From the NCBI GenBank assembly GCA_018136815.1, contig CM030940.1:2773915-2837914 (forward strand): a stretch of 64,000 bases of DNA, written 5' to 3'. The notes under the pieces were generated by a model. The model made no database searches and was not told where the DNA came from. It worked only from the letters and a program-made list of their open reading frames with translations. The position numbers were made by a program, and so were the translations under genes. The DNA is from Isochrysis galbana. Lineage: Eukaryota; Haptophyta; Isochrysidales; Isochrysidaceae. Below are positions 21,073 to 31,887 of the stretch, in pieces. Positions within the stretch are counted from its first letter, which is position 1. Every line of letters begins with the position of its first letter.

Positions 21073-23111
21073 CTATGATAGAGATTGAGCACCATTTTTG
21101 AGCTTGCTTCCCTTGTCTGCATGTGCGACACACATGGCACGCGCCGAGTCCTTGTTGGCGGATCCAAGTAGCGAACGATCGCGCCTTGAGGGAAGGGGTT
21201 GCAAGAAAGCAATCGATGATGGGGGAATGGTAATAGGCCCCACGACGACTTTTGGTTTAAGAAGAGGCAGTGTGCCATCCGACGTTGCACGCAGGAGTTC
21301 GCCATTCAACATAACTTCTTGTGACCCATCATTTGATTTAGTCAGTAAATACAAATCGACCATGCCTGATTCCCCTAGCAAGTGCACATCGAACGTAATG
21401 GGAATCGAGACATTGATATGATAGTTGGCAACAAAGGCTACGATTTTACCGCCCCTTGCAGAGCTGTGTTATGGGGTCAAGGGGAACAATGGGTTATTCA
21501 GACGGATGCCCGAGTGTGATGAGCGTATTGCCGTGCGAGTTCGTGTGCAGGCAGCTGTGCGCTGCGGATGGGGATTCTGTACCTCGCCCGACATAAGTGC
21601 AATCGAGGTGATTTGGCATCACCTGCGGGCACAATGAATCGATACCACTAGAGATTGCGGCACTCCAGATGCGGGCCACGAAACCTCGAGCACAGTCGGA
21701 CCCATGAGAAGATTCCATAGCTTGAATAGCCAATAGGACGGCGTGGGTGTCAGATCATTAACGGCAAGAAGCCCGTAATACCCTCCTACAACAGGCATTA
21801 GAGATATAGGTCGTGATTTGGACAACGGTCTCATTGTTGTCTGTTTTCTTGTTGGCTTGACTCACCCACAAGAGTCTGCCGAATGTATGTACTCACGCCG
21901 TGCATCGCCGTCGTAGTAAGCGCACGAGCGGAGTAGAATAGGTCGATAAATGAGTCGGTGACTCCACGTCTGCCACCTGTCCAGCAATTCGCGCCTTCAC
22001 CGTGCCAAACCTCGACGCCATACGACGAAGAAAGATTAGCTATAGCGAGCGCCGCATCCTCGAGGCGTTGCAAACACCCGAGGTTCAAGATTGTCCCGTG
22101 GGTCTCATCATCAGTGTCGCAATATGGGTCTGAAGCAGTGCAAGGGATTGCGTCTCCTTACAATCTCCGTTTGTGGTGCTGGTGCGTGCATCAGGGATGC
22201 ATGACAAGACCACAACTACTGCAAGGTCATGACTAAAGCAGGCCTCTATGATCAAGGAAAAAATCTAAAGATGGCATTTTCTCACATTGGTGATAAGTGA
22301 GCGCATGCATCACTGATGTGGCCGGAGAAGGCAGTCCATCCAGCATGGTGTGGATGTATCTAGGCAACTTTGAACTTCCAGTAAAGGCAGCGATGTCGGG
22401 TGCCAATAGCTTTGGCCGATGTTCAGTGTCTTCACTTGACCAAACACTCTCAAGAATTGCACGCAAGCCAACCAAATCTTGGGCAAGCTGCGAGGGCGAT
22501 ACACCCTGCGAGCCAGAGTATATGCCATTCAGCTCGTTGCCAAGCTCAAAACCATATGGTCGAATCCCTCTTCTTCTCGTCTCATTGAAGAAGGCATACA
22601 TTGAGGACAAGTCCAGCGGAGAATCCTGACTGGTTCTGCCAAGACAGGCATTCAGACCAAAGACGAGGCGGCAGCCTGTGGCAGAGGCAAAAGCAGCGAT
22701 CTGTTCCCACCGTTCATTCGTCATACAATCGTACTGGGCCGGCTTTACTTGTGAACAATAGTATCCTGTTGTAGACATTTCATTCAGTGATGGCCGTTGG
22801 GTGCTGGCTGATGAGGCACAGCTCCCAATGGAAGCTTCGTACACCAGGGAATCTTGAGGGGACCCGCCGATGCGCAGCACAGCCGGACTTAGCTCTGCAG
22901 TTAGCTTGTGCAGCTTGGGAGAGAGGTGGATGTGGAGCGCCGACGCGTTGCCCCATTTGCGGCCGTATGTCGGGTCATCGTGCCTCCACAGGTCAAGACC
23001 AAAGCCAAGGAAGTGACTGCTGACGCGAGCGAGCACGCGGCCGGACGTGTCGAGCACCAGGCCAAGTCCAATATGCCCGAACCCGCCGATCACTAGCCAG
23101 AAGCAGCGCAT
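21073..23111 (-). CDS. Heparanase-like glycoside hydrolase, family GH79
   Basis: Predicted 547-residue secreted glycosidase. Exons are 23111-22286, 22129-21866, 21785-21623 and 21463-21073. The introns are GT-AG (156, 80 and 159 nt), their phases 1/1/2 all fit, and joining restores family motifs across each junction. An N-terminal signal peptide (WLVIGGFGHIGLGLVL) is followed by the (beta/alpha)8 core with AVLRIGGSPQDS. The proton donor is Glu193 in FELGNELNG and the nucleophile is Glu320 in VWHGEGANCW. The C-terminal beta-domain matches the heparanase end (VDLYLLTKSNDGSQEVMLN, then TLPLLKPKVVVGP). GH79 enzymes cleave beta-glucuronides; the algal substrate is unknown and could be a cell-surface or storage polysaccharide. 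The length equals that of human heparanase precursor. Confidence 0.9.
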
Positions 23112-23455
23112 GGGAAGTGGCGTGCCGTCTGAGAGGGAGGGGTTCAGAGAGGGGGAGAGGAGGGGAGCGAGCGAGCGAAGAAGGGGGGGGGGAGGGGGGG
23201 AGGGAGGGAGGAGGGAGGAGAGGGAGAGAGGGAGAGCGGGAGAGCTCTAAAGAGGTAGAGTACAGGGAGAGAAGGAAAGAGAGAGAAGAGGAATGAGCCA
23301 GGACACCGAGAAAAACTGGGGAAGACGGAAGGGAAGGGGCGGAGAGAACAGGCCGGCAAGGGGCGTGGGGAGTTGGGCGGTAGGGGGCTAGGCCGTCGGG
23401 GCTCGTCCGTCCGTTTTTCAGATTCACATTCACACTCGTTGCTACTTACGAATCT
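23112..23455 (-). promoter_or_regulatory. Pyrimidine-rich upstream region of the GH79 gene
   Basis: On the coding (minus) strand, 23130-23280 is almost pure C/T directly before the ATG. It is the likely 5' UTR and core promoter. The rest (23290-23455) is GC-rich with no other feature. Confidence 0.35.
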
Positions 23456-23610
23456 CCCTATATAATAAAACAACTGAGCGTTAGTACCACTACTCTCACT
23501 AGCCCGGTACTATCACGACACCCCTCAGCGCACTTGCCCGTACGCCTTGACGTGTGCTGTCACTAGACACATACGCATATGGACCCCTTCGAATCTCCCC
23601 CCTCGCAAAC

Positions 23611-24519
23611 TAGGGCCAGGCAGAAATATTCCGAAAAATCTGCCCAAATATTCCGCGACGATATCCCGTTTATATCCCGGGAGGCTGCCCAAATATCCCC
23701 AAAATATGTCGTCTAGGAGTTTTGTTTTGGGCTAGTGCGCAGGGCCCTCCTTTCTCCCTCCTCCCTATTCTTTGCTAGCTTGCACATACATTGTTGTTTG
23801 CACCATGACCATGATGTGTGTTGTAGGGAGTAGTCTTAATTACATTGGTATTGGACTTGGCACATCACACATCACACTTCATTCACACATCACGCTCTTG
23901 ATTCTTGATTCCGCTTATTGCGGTTGTAACGCAACAAGACAGATGCCTCCACTTGATCAGCCAGAGAGCTTGCACGCAAGGAAGGAAACATACACGCTAG
24001 CAAAGAAAACACGCAACTAAGTTTATACTTGGTTCACTCATGGCGGGGCACGAGCCCCCCTCTCTCTCCACTCCTCCCCTGCCATGGGGGAAGAACCACC
24101 CGCTCTCCTGGCACGCCTGATGGCCTGCCAGGAGCACACTGCCCTGCTGACCCATCCCTCTCCCCACAGGCACGCCTGATTCGCCCGCCCTGGCCTGTCG
24201 TCTGTCGTGGCCTGCCCATTCCTCTGACCAGCCCCTCCTCCCCCTGGGCCCCCCTGTTCAGGACCCCCCAGCCAGCTCCAGTCGACTTGCAGGGGAGCGG
24301 AGCGCCAGCGAAGGAGAGGCAGGAGGGGCCAGGGCCATGCCCCAGCCTCACCTGCCCCCTGAGCTGTGCTCCCAGGCCCTGCAGGCCATCTGGGGACCTG
24401 AGCGAGGGCCCATGGCGCGTGCTCCCAGGCCCTGCAGGCCATCTGGGGACCTGAGTGAGGCTGGGCGATATCCACCCAAATATCCCGCGGAATATCCTGA
24501 ATATTTCTGCCAGGCCCTA
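23611..24519. mobile_element. hAT-type non-autonomous DNA element
   Basis: This 909-bp insert has terminal inverted repeats: TAGGGCCAGGCAGAAATAT at the left against the complement of ATATTTCTGCCAGGCCCTA at the right, with one mismatch. It is flanked by an 8-bp duplication, TCGCAAAC (23603-23610) and TCGCAAAT (24520-24527). TAGGG/CAGGG ends and 8-bp duplications are the hAT pattern. It has no transposase. It sits inside a family B element and itself contains an A' copy, giving three nested layers. The autonomous partner could be the hAT transposase at 29494-31239, but this is unproven. Confidence 0.8.
24015..24470 (+). mobile_element. Family A' element, tail-truncated copy
   Basis: The head CAACTAAGTTTATACTTGGT is followed by the A' body matching 38399-38800. 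Near its right end a 35-bp block (GCTCCCAGGCCCTGCAGGCC...) is duplicated in tandem (24368 and 24420), after which the sequence returns to the hAT-type host element. It is nested inside 23611-24519. Confidence 0.65.
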
Positions 24520-24929
24520 TCGCAAATCCCCGGCTCCCATTATAACATTATAACTCCCCACGAGCTACAATGAGGGAAAACCCATTGAGGCGGACCGACC
24601 TACGTCGGGCGACTCTCCGGGAAAAAGCACCGGGGGGGGGGAGGAGGGGGCTCTTGTCAAAAAAGAAGAACGGCCCTTACAGCTCTCGCCGCGAGCGATC
24701 CTCGAGAAATAAGAGACTGCGCCTCAAGGTACCTGCCACACAAGCACACAAGGGTCCCCATAGGCGTCTTGAGCCTCTCCCTCCTCATCCCCCTCCTGTC
24801 GCCAGCCGCCCCTCTCCGCCCGTTTGCTAACGCAAATGGGACCCGTTTCTCACCACACTCCATCGGGGGGGGGGTGCAAATCCCCCCCTCTCCCTCGCTT
24901 CGCTCTCTTCCACCCCTAGTGGGGGAACG

Positions 24930-25516
24930 TTGGACGTTGGGGCCGCCAGATTGTCAGAGCAAGGCTGATCTGACTCTTGGTTGGAGATTGTCTGCGAGGG
25001 CGCGCCGGCAGCTATAGCGCGGAACGCGGTTCTTGCGCTTTTGGTCCCCTTGCCCTCTCCGAGGGTCTGGATTTCCGCAATGCAGCTATGCAGCTTGCAT
25101 TGCGTTTGTTTGATAGGTCCCCAAAGGGGCTATATTGTTGGAGGTGCGGGGCCAGCCCCTCGTGCATGAGCACGAGGGCGGTACCACGGCTGTGTAGGGG
25201 TAGGGGTCAGGCCCGGAGGCCTTCCCTAGTGCCTAGTGGAGTGTCCTGCATGTGCGTGGGATGTGCTGGGTGTGGCTGTGGAGGGTGTTGTGGGGCTTGT
25301 GCTGCCGCATGGCTGTCAGCATGGCGGCCTCCTGCGCGCTGTTTGTGGTGATGCGGGGGTGTAAAGTGGTGGCTCCTGTGCACACCTGGCTGGGGGGGTC
25401 GGCCTGGCGCGGTCGCTTCGGTGACAGCGGCGAGTCCATCAGTGCTTCGTCTATTGCGGCGGCAGTGGGGGAGGGGAGCGACGCGCGCTCCATGACCCTA
25501 TCAGTTTACTGATAGT
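24930..25516 (+). repeat. Interspersed repeat F
   Basis: The left part (24950-25060, CTATAGCGCGGAACGCGGTT) matches 48640-48775 in inverse orientation. The right part (25320-25516) resembles 44960-45215, both ending in GCGCGCTCCATG. The last 20 bases carry the palindrome CTATCAGTTTACTGATAG shared with 10693. No gene is seen. Confidence 0.45.
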
Positions 25517-25761
25517 TTCAAGATGGACCTGTACGTCTGGTCTGTGGTATGCCCCTATTTGCTTGCCGACTTTCATGGAGGGAGCGAAGACTCATCAGAT
25601 TGCAGCGTGCGCCGCCGCGCGGCCTTGGCGCGGAGGCGCCAACGCCAACCATGGTGCGACAACTAGTGATTGATGTGGGATGATGGATGCACCCAATCTC
25701 GCTAGTAATTTGTTCACGGTGTGCGACCCACACGAAGAATATGGCATACCTACTTGATTAT

Positions 25762-27687
25762 CTACACCGGCACTCGATGTGCTGCGGCCCGCTTCACTTT
25801 TTTGGCCGCCTCGACGATCGTTGGCACAATAACATTCATGGCATGATGGAAGACCGCACTGGTTGGTGTGAGCGCAGCTGCAGAGTGATCAAAAGGGGCT
25901 GGATTCGCTATGCACCATACACCGGACTGAAGACGTCGGGCGAGCTTTGGGGCAGATGGCATGCTTTTTACGGCATCGTCGCCCGTAGTTTGTTGGTGTA
26001 CGGATCGGCTCGAAGGAAGTGAAAGCTGCGGGACAACGCAATGGCGATGGGATACTGGGCATAATTGCGAAGTTGTGGGCACCATTCCATCCGAGTGACC
26101 AAAGACGGAGCGTGCAAGTGGATCGCGGTCCTGGTCGGAGAGAAGTGGCTCAATGTGTACTTGTGTGTTCATGTTTGAAGCGCGCCGCATAGAATCAAAT
26201 CGCGCAAACTCGACCCATGCTATGAAAGCTGCGACGAGGACATGCTCTGGAGAGGCGGTGTGCAATGGCACTGGTAGCCGTGGAGGAATTTTTGCATCCC
26301 AATGGTGCGGGCAGGGGCAATGGGAAGCCTGAGAGGAAGTATCAATAGCCCTGAGGGGCCCAAAGGGGTTCTCCTGAACACGAGACTCAATGCGATGGGA
26401 AAGCTCTGAGCATGGCTGTGGGTGACATGAATCGAGCATACTTCTAGCATCGACTGGGCCGCCCTCGCTACCTAGTGTCAACATGGCGGGGTCTTCAGCG
26501 GCAGTGGCACGACAAGGTAGAGAAACGTAGAAAGAACAATCGTGTATCGGCATCGTCTCTGACACCATTCTTGCTCCATGAGATGTGAGCTCTATTAGAG
26601 CAGTGTCGGCTGAATGAAGCAACCGATGTGTGCCATTCACCAATGGCCACACATCCCGAAGGCCCAACGCCCATTGGTCGAGGCGCCAGTCAAAGAGCAA
26701 CTCTCGTACCGTCGTGCTGAAAAAGATGAGTATATGGGAGAGATACCCTACCGTGACTGCAAGGCCAACCGGGCGTAGCCGCGGCCCAACTGATTGGCGC
26801 AGCCGGGCGCAAGTTGGCCATGGGAGCGCAGTGCAATGCGAGACATGCAAAGCATTGGCCGGGCGAGCACTCTTGCAGCTGCACAGAGCGCCACTACTAC
26901 TGCGGCAAACGCTTATGTCTAGAGAATCACTCTGCATGTTGGAAACGCACGCGGAGCAGCTGCAAGTACTGCACGAGTCCAGGCTTGAACTCGGCACAGC
27001 CCCGATCATCTCGAGCGCCGGGCCGGCTCCTCGAAAGGGTGCTGCAATGGCAATCACGCCAGCGATCCAGTCGGCGTGGGTGGCGTGGCCTGGGAAGGCT
27101 CCATCTCGAAGAAGTGCTTGGAGCGCGAGGGCAGTGTTCACGCCCTGTGAATGGGTAACAATGATGATGGGCTGGCCAGAACTCCAGTTGGGCAGTAGTC
27201 CATCGCCGCACTCTTTCCCAAACCTGCCGTGCATGTGCACCAATGAGTGCTTCTCGCCAAAATCAACGCGCCCACCCTTGAGGGCGTAGAAGAGCTCGCA
27301 TGCTCGATCATGGCAAGAGCTGACCGGTCCGAGTGGCGGACAGAACACGCGCACCCCAAGCCTCGTATAATGCGCTGCCGCCTTCTGGCCGCTGCCCATG
27401 TTACCAGGGATGAGAACGACTGGCACATTCATGTCGAGGAGCTCTCGCGAGGGGTCGCTCCGTGCGCAGTGAGGAGGAGAGTGCAGGAGTAGGCGCACGA
27501 GCGAGAGGACCACGCTGCGTACCAAGGCGAGCGTCACGGCAAGGACAAAGTGAATCCGGCCCGCACGGTGGGCGTACGAGGGCGAGGCGGGCCGGCATCG
27601 GCTCCAGTGATGGTACTCAGCGCTGAGAGAGGGTAGACGCCACTCCCACCTCCGGCGCGAGCGCGAGCGCGGCCTGCGGGGCCCCAT
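25762..27687 (-). CDS. Alpha/beta-hydrolase lipase of the bacterial I.5 (Staphylococcus/Geobacillus) type
   Basis: Single-exon frame of about 641 residues from ATG 27687. An N-terminal Arg-rich segment and a hydrophobic helix (FVLAVTLALVRSVVLSLVRLLL) suggest a membrane anchor or signal anchor. The catalytic domain opens with VPVVLIPGNMG. It then has the nucleophile elbow THSQG in the context GDGLLPNWSSGQPIIIV, the helix-strand segment LLHSADTALIELTSHGA typical of this lipase clan, and HSDGMVPTTS near the end, which corresponds to the Asp/loop region. Family members hydrolyse triacylglycerols or phospholipids. Several Cys/Ser-rich inserts lengthen it relative to bacterial enzymes (about 400 residues). 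A microsatellite of about 440 bp lies directly upstream. An upstream GTG in frame (27705) is not needed. Confidence 0.75.
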   Translation of the reverse strand: MGPRRPRSRSRRRWEWRLPSLSAEYHHWSRCRPASPSYAHRAGRIHFVLAVTLALVRSVVLSLVRLLLHSPPHCARSDPSRELLDMNVPVVLIPGNMGSGQKAAAHYTRLGVRVFCPPLGPVSSCHDRACELFYALKGGRVDFGEKHSLVHMHGRFGKECGDGLLPNWSSGQPIIIVTHSQGVNTALALQALLRDGAFPGHATHADWIAGVIAIAAPFRGAGPALEMIGAVPSSSLDSCSTCSCSACVSNMQSDSLDISVCRSSSGALCSCKSARPANALHVSHCTALPWPTCARLRQSVGPRLRPVGLAVTVGYLSHILIFFSTTVRELLFDWRLDQWALGLRDVWPLVNGTHRLLHSADTALIELTSHGARMVSETMPIHDCSFYVSLPCRATAAEDPAMLTLGSEGGPVDARSMLDSCHPQPCSELSHRIESRVQENPFGPLRAIDTSSQASHCPCPHHWDAKIPPRLPVPLHTASPEHVLVAAFIAWVEFARFDSMRRASNMNTQVHIEPLLSDQDRDPLARSVFGHSDGMVPTTSQLCPVSHRHCVVPQLSLPSSRSVHQQTTGDDAVKSMPSAPKLARRLQSGVWCIANPAPFDHSAAALTPTSAVFHHAMNVIVPTIVEAAKKVKRAAAHRVPV

Positions 27688-27748
27688 CTTGCTCCTCCCT
27701 CTCACGGCGTTCCGACGCCGGCAGGAGCACGAGTTGAGTCCGTCTGTC

Positions 27749-28187
<439 letters not shown>

Positions 28188-28289
28188 CAGTATTTTGAGC
28201 TGTTCCACCTCTCACTTTCACTTCATCTCTCTCCTGGCGGCTCGCTCTCGTCTTCATCACCTCTTTTCGGTCGCCGCCCTTTCTTTACG

Positions 28290-28782
28290 TTAACTCTTTA
28301 CTGCCGGGAGCGCAGCATGCAAATGGATGCTTCGAAGTTTCGTTTTTTGAGGTGAGAGAAGAGAGGAAGACGTGTTCAACGATATAAGCGACGCTTTCCG
28401 CAAAGAAAGAGATGATCAAATTTTTCCCGATCCCCCCCCCTCCCCCCCCCCCCCCGTCCCCCCGCCCCCCGTCTCCCTCCCAGTCCCACTCCGTTGCGCC
28501 GCGCCGCCCTCCCCTCAACCTCTCACACCTCTTTCTAACGTGCACACGTGGATTATTTGGTAAACTGAAGCATCCAAATGGCTGCTTCGCCCCTGGGCCT
28601 ATTTTCTCCATAATTCCACACTACAATCTCGACCTATTGTGTTGAAAATGGGAGGGAATGTGGGGAAAGATGTCCCTGAGGCTCCCCCAGCACCTCATGG
28701 GCACCCCTCAAAGGCGTTGGCGAGCGGGACGAAATATGTCGTTTGAAGCATCCATTTGCATGCTCCGGCAGTAAACAGTTAA
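28290..28782. mobile_element. TTAA-flanked inverted-repeat element
   Basis: A 485-bp segment lies between TTAA at 28290-28293 and TTAA at 28779-28782. Its ends are inverted repeats: CTCTTTACTGCCGGGAGC..GCATGCAAATGGATGCTTC at left against the complement of GAAGCATCCATTTGCATGC..CCGGCAGTAAACAG at right, about 45 bp. A third, partly palindromic copy of the motif (GAAGCATCCAAATGGCTGC) is inside at 28568. TTAA targets are used by piggyBac-type transposases. There is no transposase, so it would be a MITE. Confidence 0.65.
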
Positions 28783-29195
28783 ACATAATTGTTGTGCTAA
28801 TATAGTACGCTGCTCCACTCCGAGAACGCAAGGGGAGGCGAGAGGGGATGGTGGTGGAAGGCTCCCCAGCGGAAACGGGGGGGCGGTCGTTGGCGCCACC
28901 GGGCGTCGCGGCCCTTCCAGCGGCCCCTTTCGGACTCAGGCGGCGCGCTGCAATGGCCAGCCACGGCCAGCAAGAGGTAGGGCGGTCAAACAGTGTTTTT
29001 TTATTAGGGGTGAAAAAATGACCATCTCAGAATTGAGGAAATTTGAGGATTTTTTTCGGGAGAAAGTTCCCAATACACCCAACTAGCACATATCCGGGGC
29101 CCATTAGGACCCGGACCCCCCCTTGGGCCCCCACAACAAAACGTAATCGAAAACAGACAAAAGACGCTAAAATCGCAAAAGCTTGAAAAGCTCAA
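28783..29195. other. Intergenic stretch, no gene seen
   Basis: GC-rich at left and more AT-rich at 28995-29060. No domain or repeat is recognised. Confidence 0.4.
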
Positions 29196-29590
29196 CTTCG
29201 AACCGATGCCGGGCGCGCTGCGTGCCCGTTTTCGACGATCCATCCGGATGGGGGACCCCACCAGATACCAAATACGCATAGCCCACCCGGATGGTCACGC
29301 CAATCGGGCAGGCCGCGCGCCGAACCCTCGTCGAAATCACCCATCCGCCGAGCCCATTGAACGTTGAGCCGTCGCCGAGGGAGGCCCGGAGAGCCCAACT
29401 TCGAACCGATGCCGGGCGCGCTGCGTGCCCGTTTTCGACGATCCATCCAGATGGGGGACCCCACCAGATACCAAATACGCATAGCCCACCCGGATGGTCA
29501 CGCCAATCGGGCAGGCCGCGCGCCGAACCCTCGTCGAAATCACCCATCCGCCAAGCCCATTGAACGTTGAGCCGTCGCCGCCGTGTATTG
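29196..29590 (+). repeat. Tandem duplication, period 203 bp
   Basis: Two direct copies of about 190 bp (29196-29385 and 29399-29585) differ at only a few positions (for example ATCCGGATGG against ATCCAGATGG). The second copy contains the apparent ATG of the hAT transposase frame. Confidence 0.9.
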
Positions 29591-31239
29591 GGACGCAATT
29601 GGATATGTGGACGGACTCCAACACTCACACCGCTTTCGCCGCAATAACTGCCTCGTGGGTTGAAGATCCGAAGGTGAGAGAAAATAATCCGCAGCTTCGT
29701 GTGCGCAGCACCCTCATTTCGTTTGGCCGTTTTCCGTACCACAAGAAGACCGGGGAGAACATTAAAGCTTGGTTCGTCGAAGAGCTCAACACCGCCGGCA
29801 TCGGCTTCGCGTCTGTTTCCGGCGTCACTCCAGACGGCGCCGCGGACGGTCAATGTGGGTTGCGCGCAATCGAAGCGCTCGCAGACAAGATAGACACGTG
29901 CCATCTACACCAACTTCAACGTGCTGTGCTTGCCTCGATTGGCCTCGCGTACAAGACCTCGCTCAACACCGAAGCTAAGGAGCTTCTGCGCGCTCATGCG
30001 CGCATGGTTCAGCTCACACGGCAGAGTGGTGCCGTCGCCAAAGAAGTCAAGGACAAGCAGCTCGAAGCGGGTGTGCCCGAGCACAAGCTGCTTGCGACAA
30101 AGAAAGCTTCTGTTACTCGTTGGGGCGGGTCGTACTTACTTCTCAGCCAGAACTGCCTTTTGAAACCTGGGCTACATCCTATCGTCGAGGCCTACAAGCG
30201 CGAACACCGTGGCAAACTGGATGCCATCGTCGAGGATGACGATTCTGAGCAAGGTAGCCGAGCCGGGCATTGTGTGGCGGCTAGCGAGCTCGGCCTGACA
30301 AACGACAAATGGGACGATTCGTTGCAGCTAGAGGCCTTCTTGCACCGTTGTTTCGAAGTTAAAGAGGCGTGTGAGCATAAGGGCCACATAACTGGAGCGC
30401 AATCGATGATGCTCTGCCACTCTCTTCGTCAAGCGTCCAACGCAACCAGCAGCTTGGAGATCCAGAAATTGCCCCCAACTCTCGCATTGAAAGACCGTGA
30501 GCGTAAGGTGGAAACCGTTGATTGGGCTGATGTGATACCGATGGTCGCCACAGCGCGCAAGATTCTTGCTGAGGAGCTGAACAACCGTTTGTTCGTCGAT
30601 CGCCCATGTAACACTCGAATGGTGCTCGCGTACATGTCCAAGCAGAAGCGCATCGACCGATGGATGACTCCGCGCCAATGCGACGTCGCGAAAGCGTTGT
30701 ACTTGAAGATGTTGCGCGATGCTTCAATCCTGGTCGGAACGATGAACAAGAAGTCCAGAGAGTCGCCGAGGCTGAAGAAGAAGAGGAGGCTCATTCTCGA
30801 TGAATCTGACGATTCGGGACTCGAGCTCGAGGACGGCGTCCCTAGCACGTTAGCTATCCCGCCGGTGACAGCGGATGCCGTCTGCGACGAGGCAACGGAA
30901 TGGAGGCTTCTCGGGCACGAGTGCATCAAACCTTTCTTCGACGACGATGGTGTGCTCAACGAGTTCGCGATGATGTGGGCCTTGCGCGACCGCTTTCCGT
31001 TGCATTTCCATGTGTTCAAGCAGTGCGCCTCACACATTCACCATGAGGCGAATGTGGAGCAAATTTTCTCGCTCGCAGGTGCCATCTCGGACCCGAACAT
31101 GATGCCCGAGACATTGGCCATGTTCACGCGCATCCATTTCAACAAGAACACTTCCATGCCATCCGTGGCAGCCATTCGCGAGAGATATTTTGCCAAGTTT
31201 CGTAAGGCTGGGAGGGCGCTTAGGGAGGAGGAGGCCTGA
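29494..31239 (+). CDS. hAT-family transposase
   Basis: An uninterrupted 581-codon frame. It shows the hAT RNase-H-like core start (DMWTDSNTHTAFAAITASWV, carrying the first catalytic Asp), the CHLHQLQRAV motif in the place of the hAT Cys/His motif, a large helical insertion, and the C-terminal dimerisation region (HEANVEQIFSLAGAISDP, then HFNKNTSMPS). No N-terminal BED zinc finger is visible. The first 30 codons come from the 203-bp tandem repeat, so the natural start may be lost or may lie in an upstream exon. Codon usage is clean, with no stops. hAT transposases cut and paste elements with short inverted ends and 8-bp duplications; such an element is at 23611-24519. Terminal repeats for this copy were not identified. 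Confidence 0.8.
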   Translation: MVTPIGQAARRTLVEITHPPSPLNVEPSPPCIGTQLDMWTDSNTHTAFAAITASWVEDPKVRENNPQLRVRSTLISFGRFPYHKKTGENIKAWFVEELNTAGIGFASVSGVTPDGAADGQCGLRAIEALADKIDTCHLHQLQRAVLASIGLAYKTSLNTEAKELLRAHARMVQLTRQSGAVAKEVKDKQLEAGVPEHKLLATKKASVTRWGGSYLLLSQNCLLKPGLHPIVEAYKREHRGKLDAIVEDDDSEQGSRAGHCVAASELGLTNDKWDDSLQLEAFLHRCFEVKEACEHKGHITGAQSMMLCHSLRQASNATSSLEIQKLPPTLALKDRERKVETVDWADVIPMVATARKILAEELNNRLFVDRPCNTRMVLAYMSKQKRIDRWMTPRQCDVAKALYLKMLRDASILVGTMNKKSRESPRLKKKRRLILDESDDSGLELEDGVPSTLAIPPVTADAVCDEATEWRLLGHECIKPFFDDDGVLNEFAMMWALRDRFPLHFHVFKQCASHIHHEANVEQIFSLAGAISDPNMMPETLAMFTRIHFNKNTSMPSVAAIRERYFAKFRKAGRALREEEA

Positions 31240-31887
31240 CCGCGGCGCTGTGTCTTGCTGTCTGCTGTGGTTGTGGCTCGACTTGTACGTACGTGCGTAC
31301 ATGCGTGTGCGCGCGTGTGTGGTAGCTGGCCTGTAGTCAACTTAATGGCGATATGTTAGCCACGTCTTAGTATTGTTATTCAAGCCTTGAATAGTCAGCC
31401 CAAGCACGAGTCAAGGCTTGAATAGAGCATTTTTGCCGAAGTCGTAGTCATTAGTCAACTAAAGGTTGTAATCAAGGTGAGGGTTGGGGCGGAAGGTAGA
31501 GGTAGAATCAGGCTACTTACTGCTTATAGTTTTGTGCCTCGGGTCTCAATGCGGTCACGTGTGTCGTGGCGTGTTGGTGCACGGCTAGTGGCAGTAGCGG
31601 CACTAATACTCAGTCATTTTAATATACATATACATCTGGAAAGTTTTGGAGGAAATAAATACTACTACTAGTATAAATGTGAAATGTCAACAACAAGTAC
31701 ATGTGCAAACGCATATAGTGATCAACAACGATGCAAGGAGGCGGGATTATGTTGACCACCCGCCGGTCTTCAGCTACCTTTCTAGCTAGCACTACTAGCA
31801 CTAGCTAGCACCATCGCTACCATTCACCATGTATGAATCCAAAGCGCCGTCTACCGCTGCGCTTCAAGCCCGTCTGTCTCGTTGGCA
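31240..31887. other. Intergenic stretch, no gene seen
   Basis: It contains a (TACG/TGCG)n-like patch at 31284-31320 and related motifs TCAAGCCTTGAATAG and TCAAGGCTTGAATAG at 31380-31426. The right half is AT-rich. Confidence 0.4.

Larger units (their letters stand above)
23460..24930 (-). mobile_element. Family B element, copy 4, interrupted by a hAT-type insert
   Basis: The B tail (GAGCGTTAGTACCACTACTC) runs from 23460 to 23602 and the rest resumes at about 24528 (CCCCGGCTCCCATTATAAC, then GGCGGACCGACCTACG) and reaches about 24930. The missing middle is exactly replaced by the element 23611-24519. The head end is truncated near 24930, so no target duplication is visible. Confidence 0.75.

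Noticed and set aside
22297..22629. Plus-strand ORF
   Set aside because: Antisense shadow of the GH79 exon, which has conserved motifs.
26630..27289. 219-codon plus-strand ORF
   Set aside because: Antisense shadow of the lipase gene.
29167..29904. 245-codon minus-strand ORF
   Set aside because: Antisense to the hAT transposase and the 203-bp tandem repeat; its internal repeats mirror the DNA repeat.
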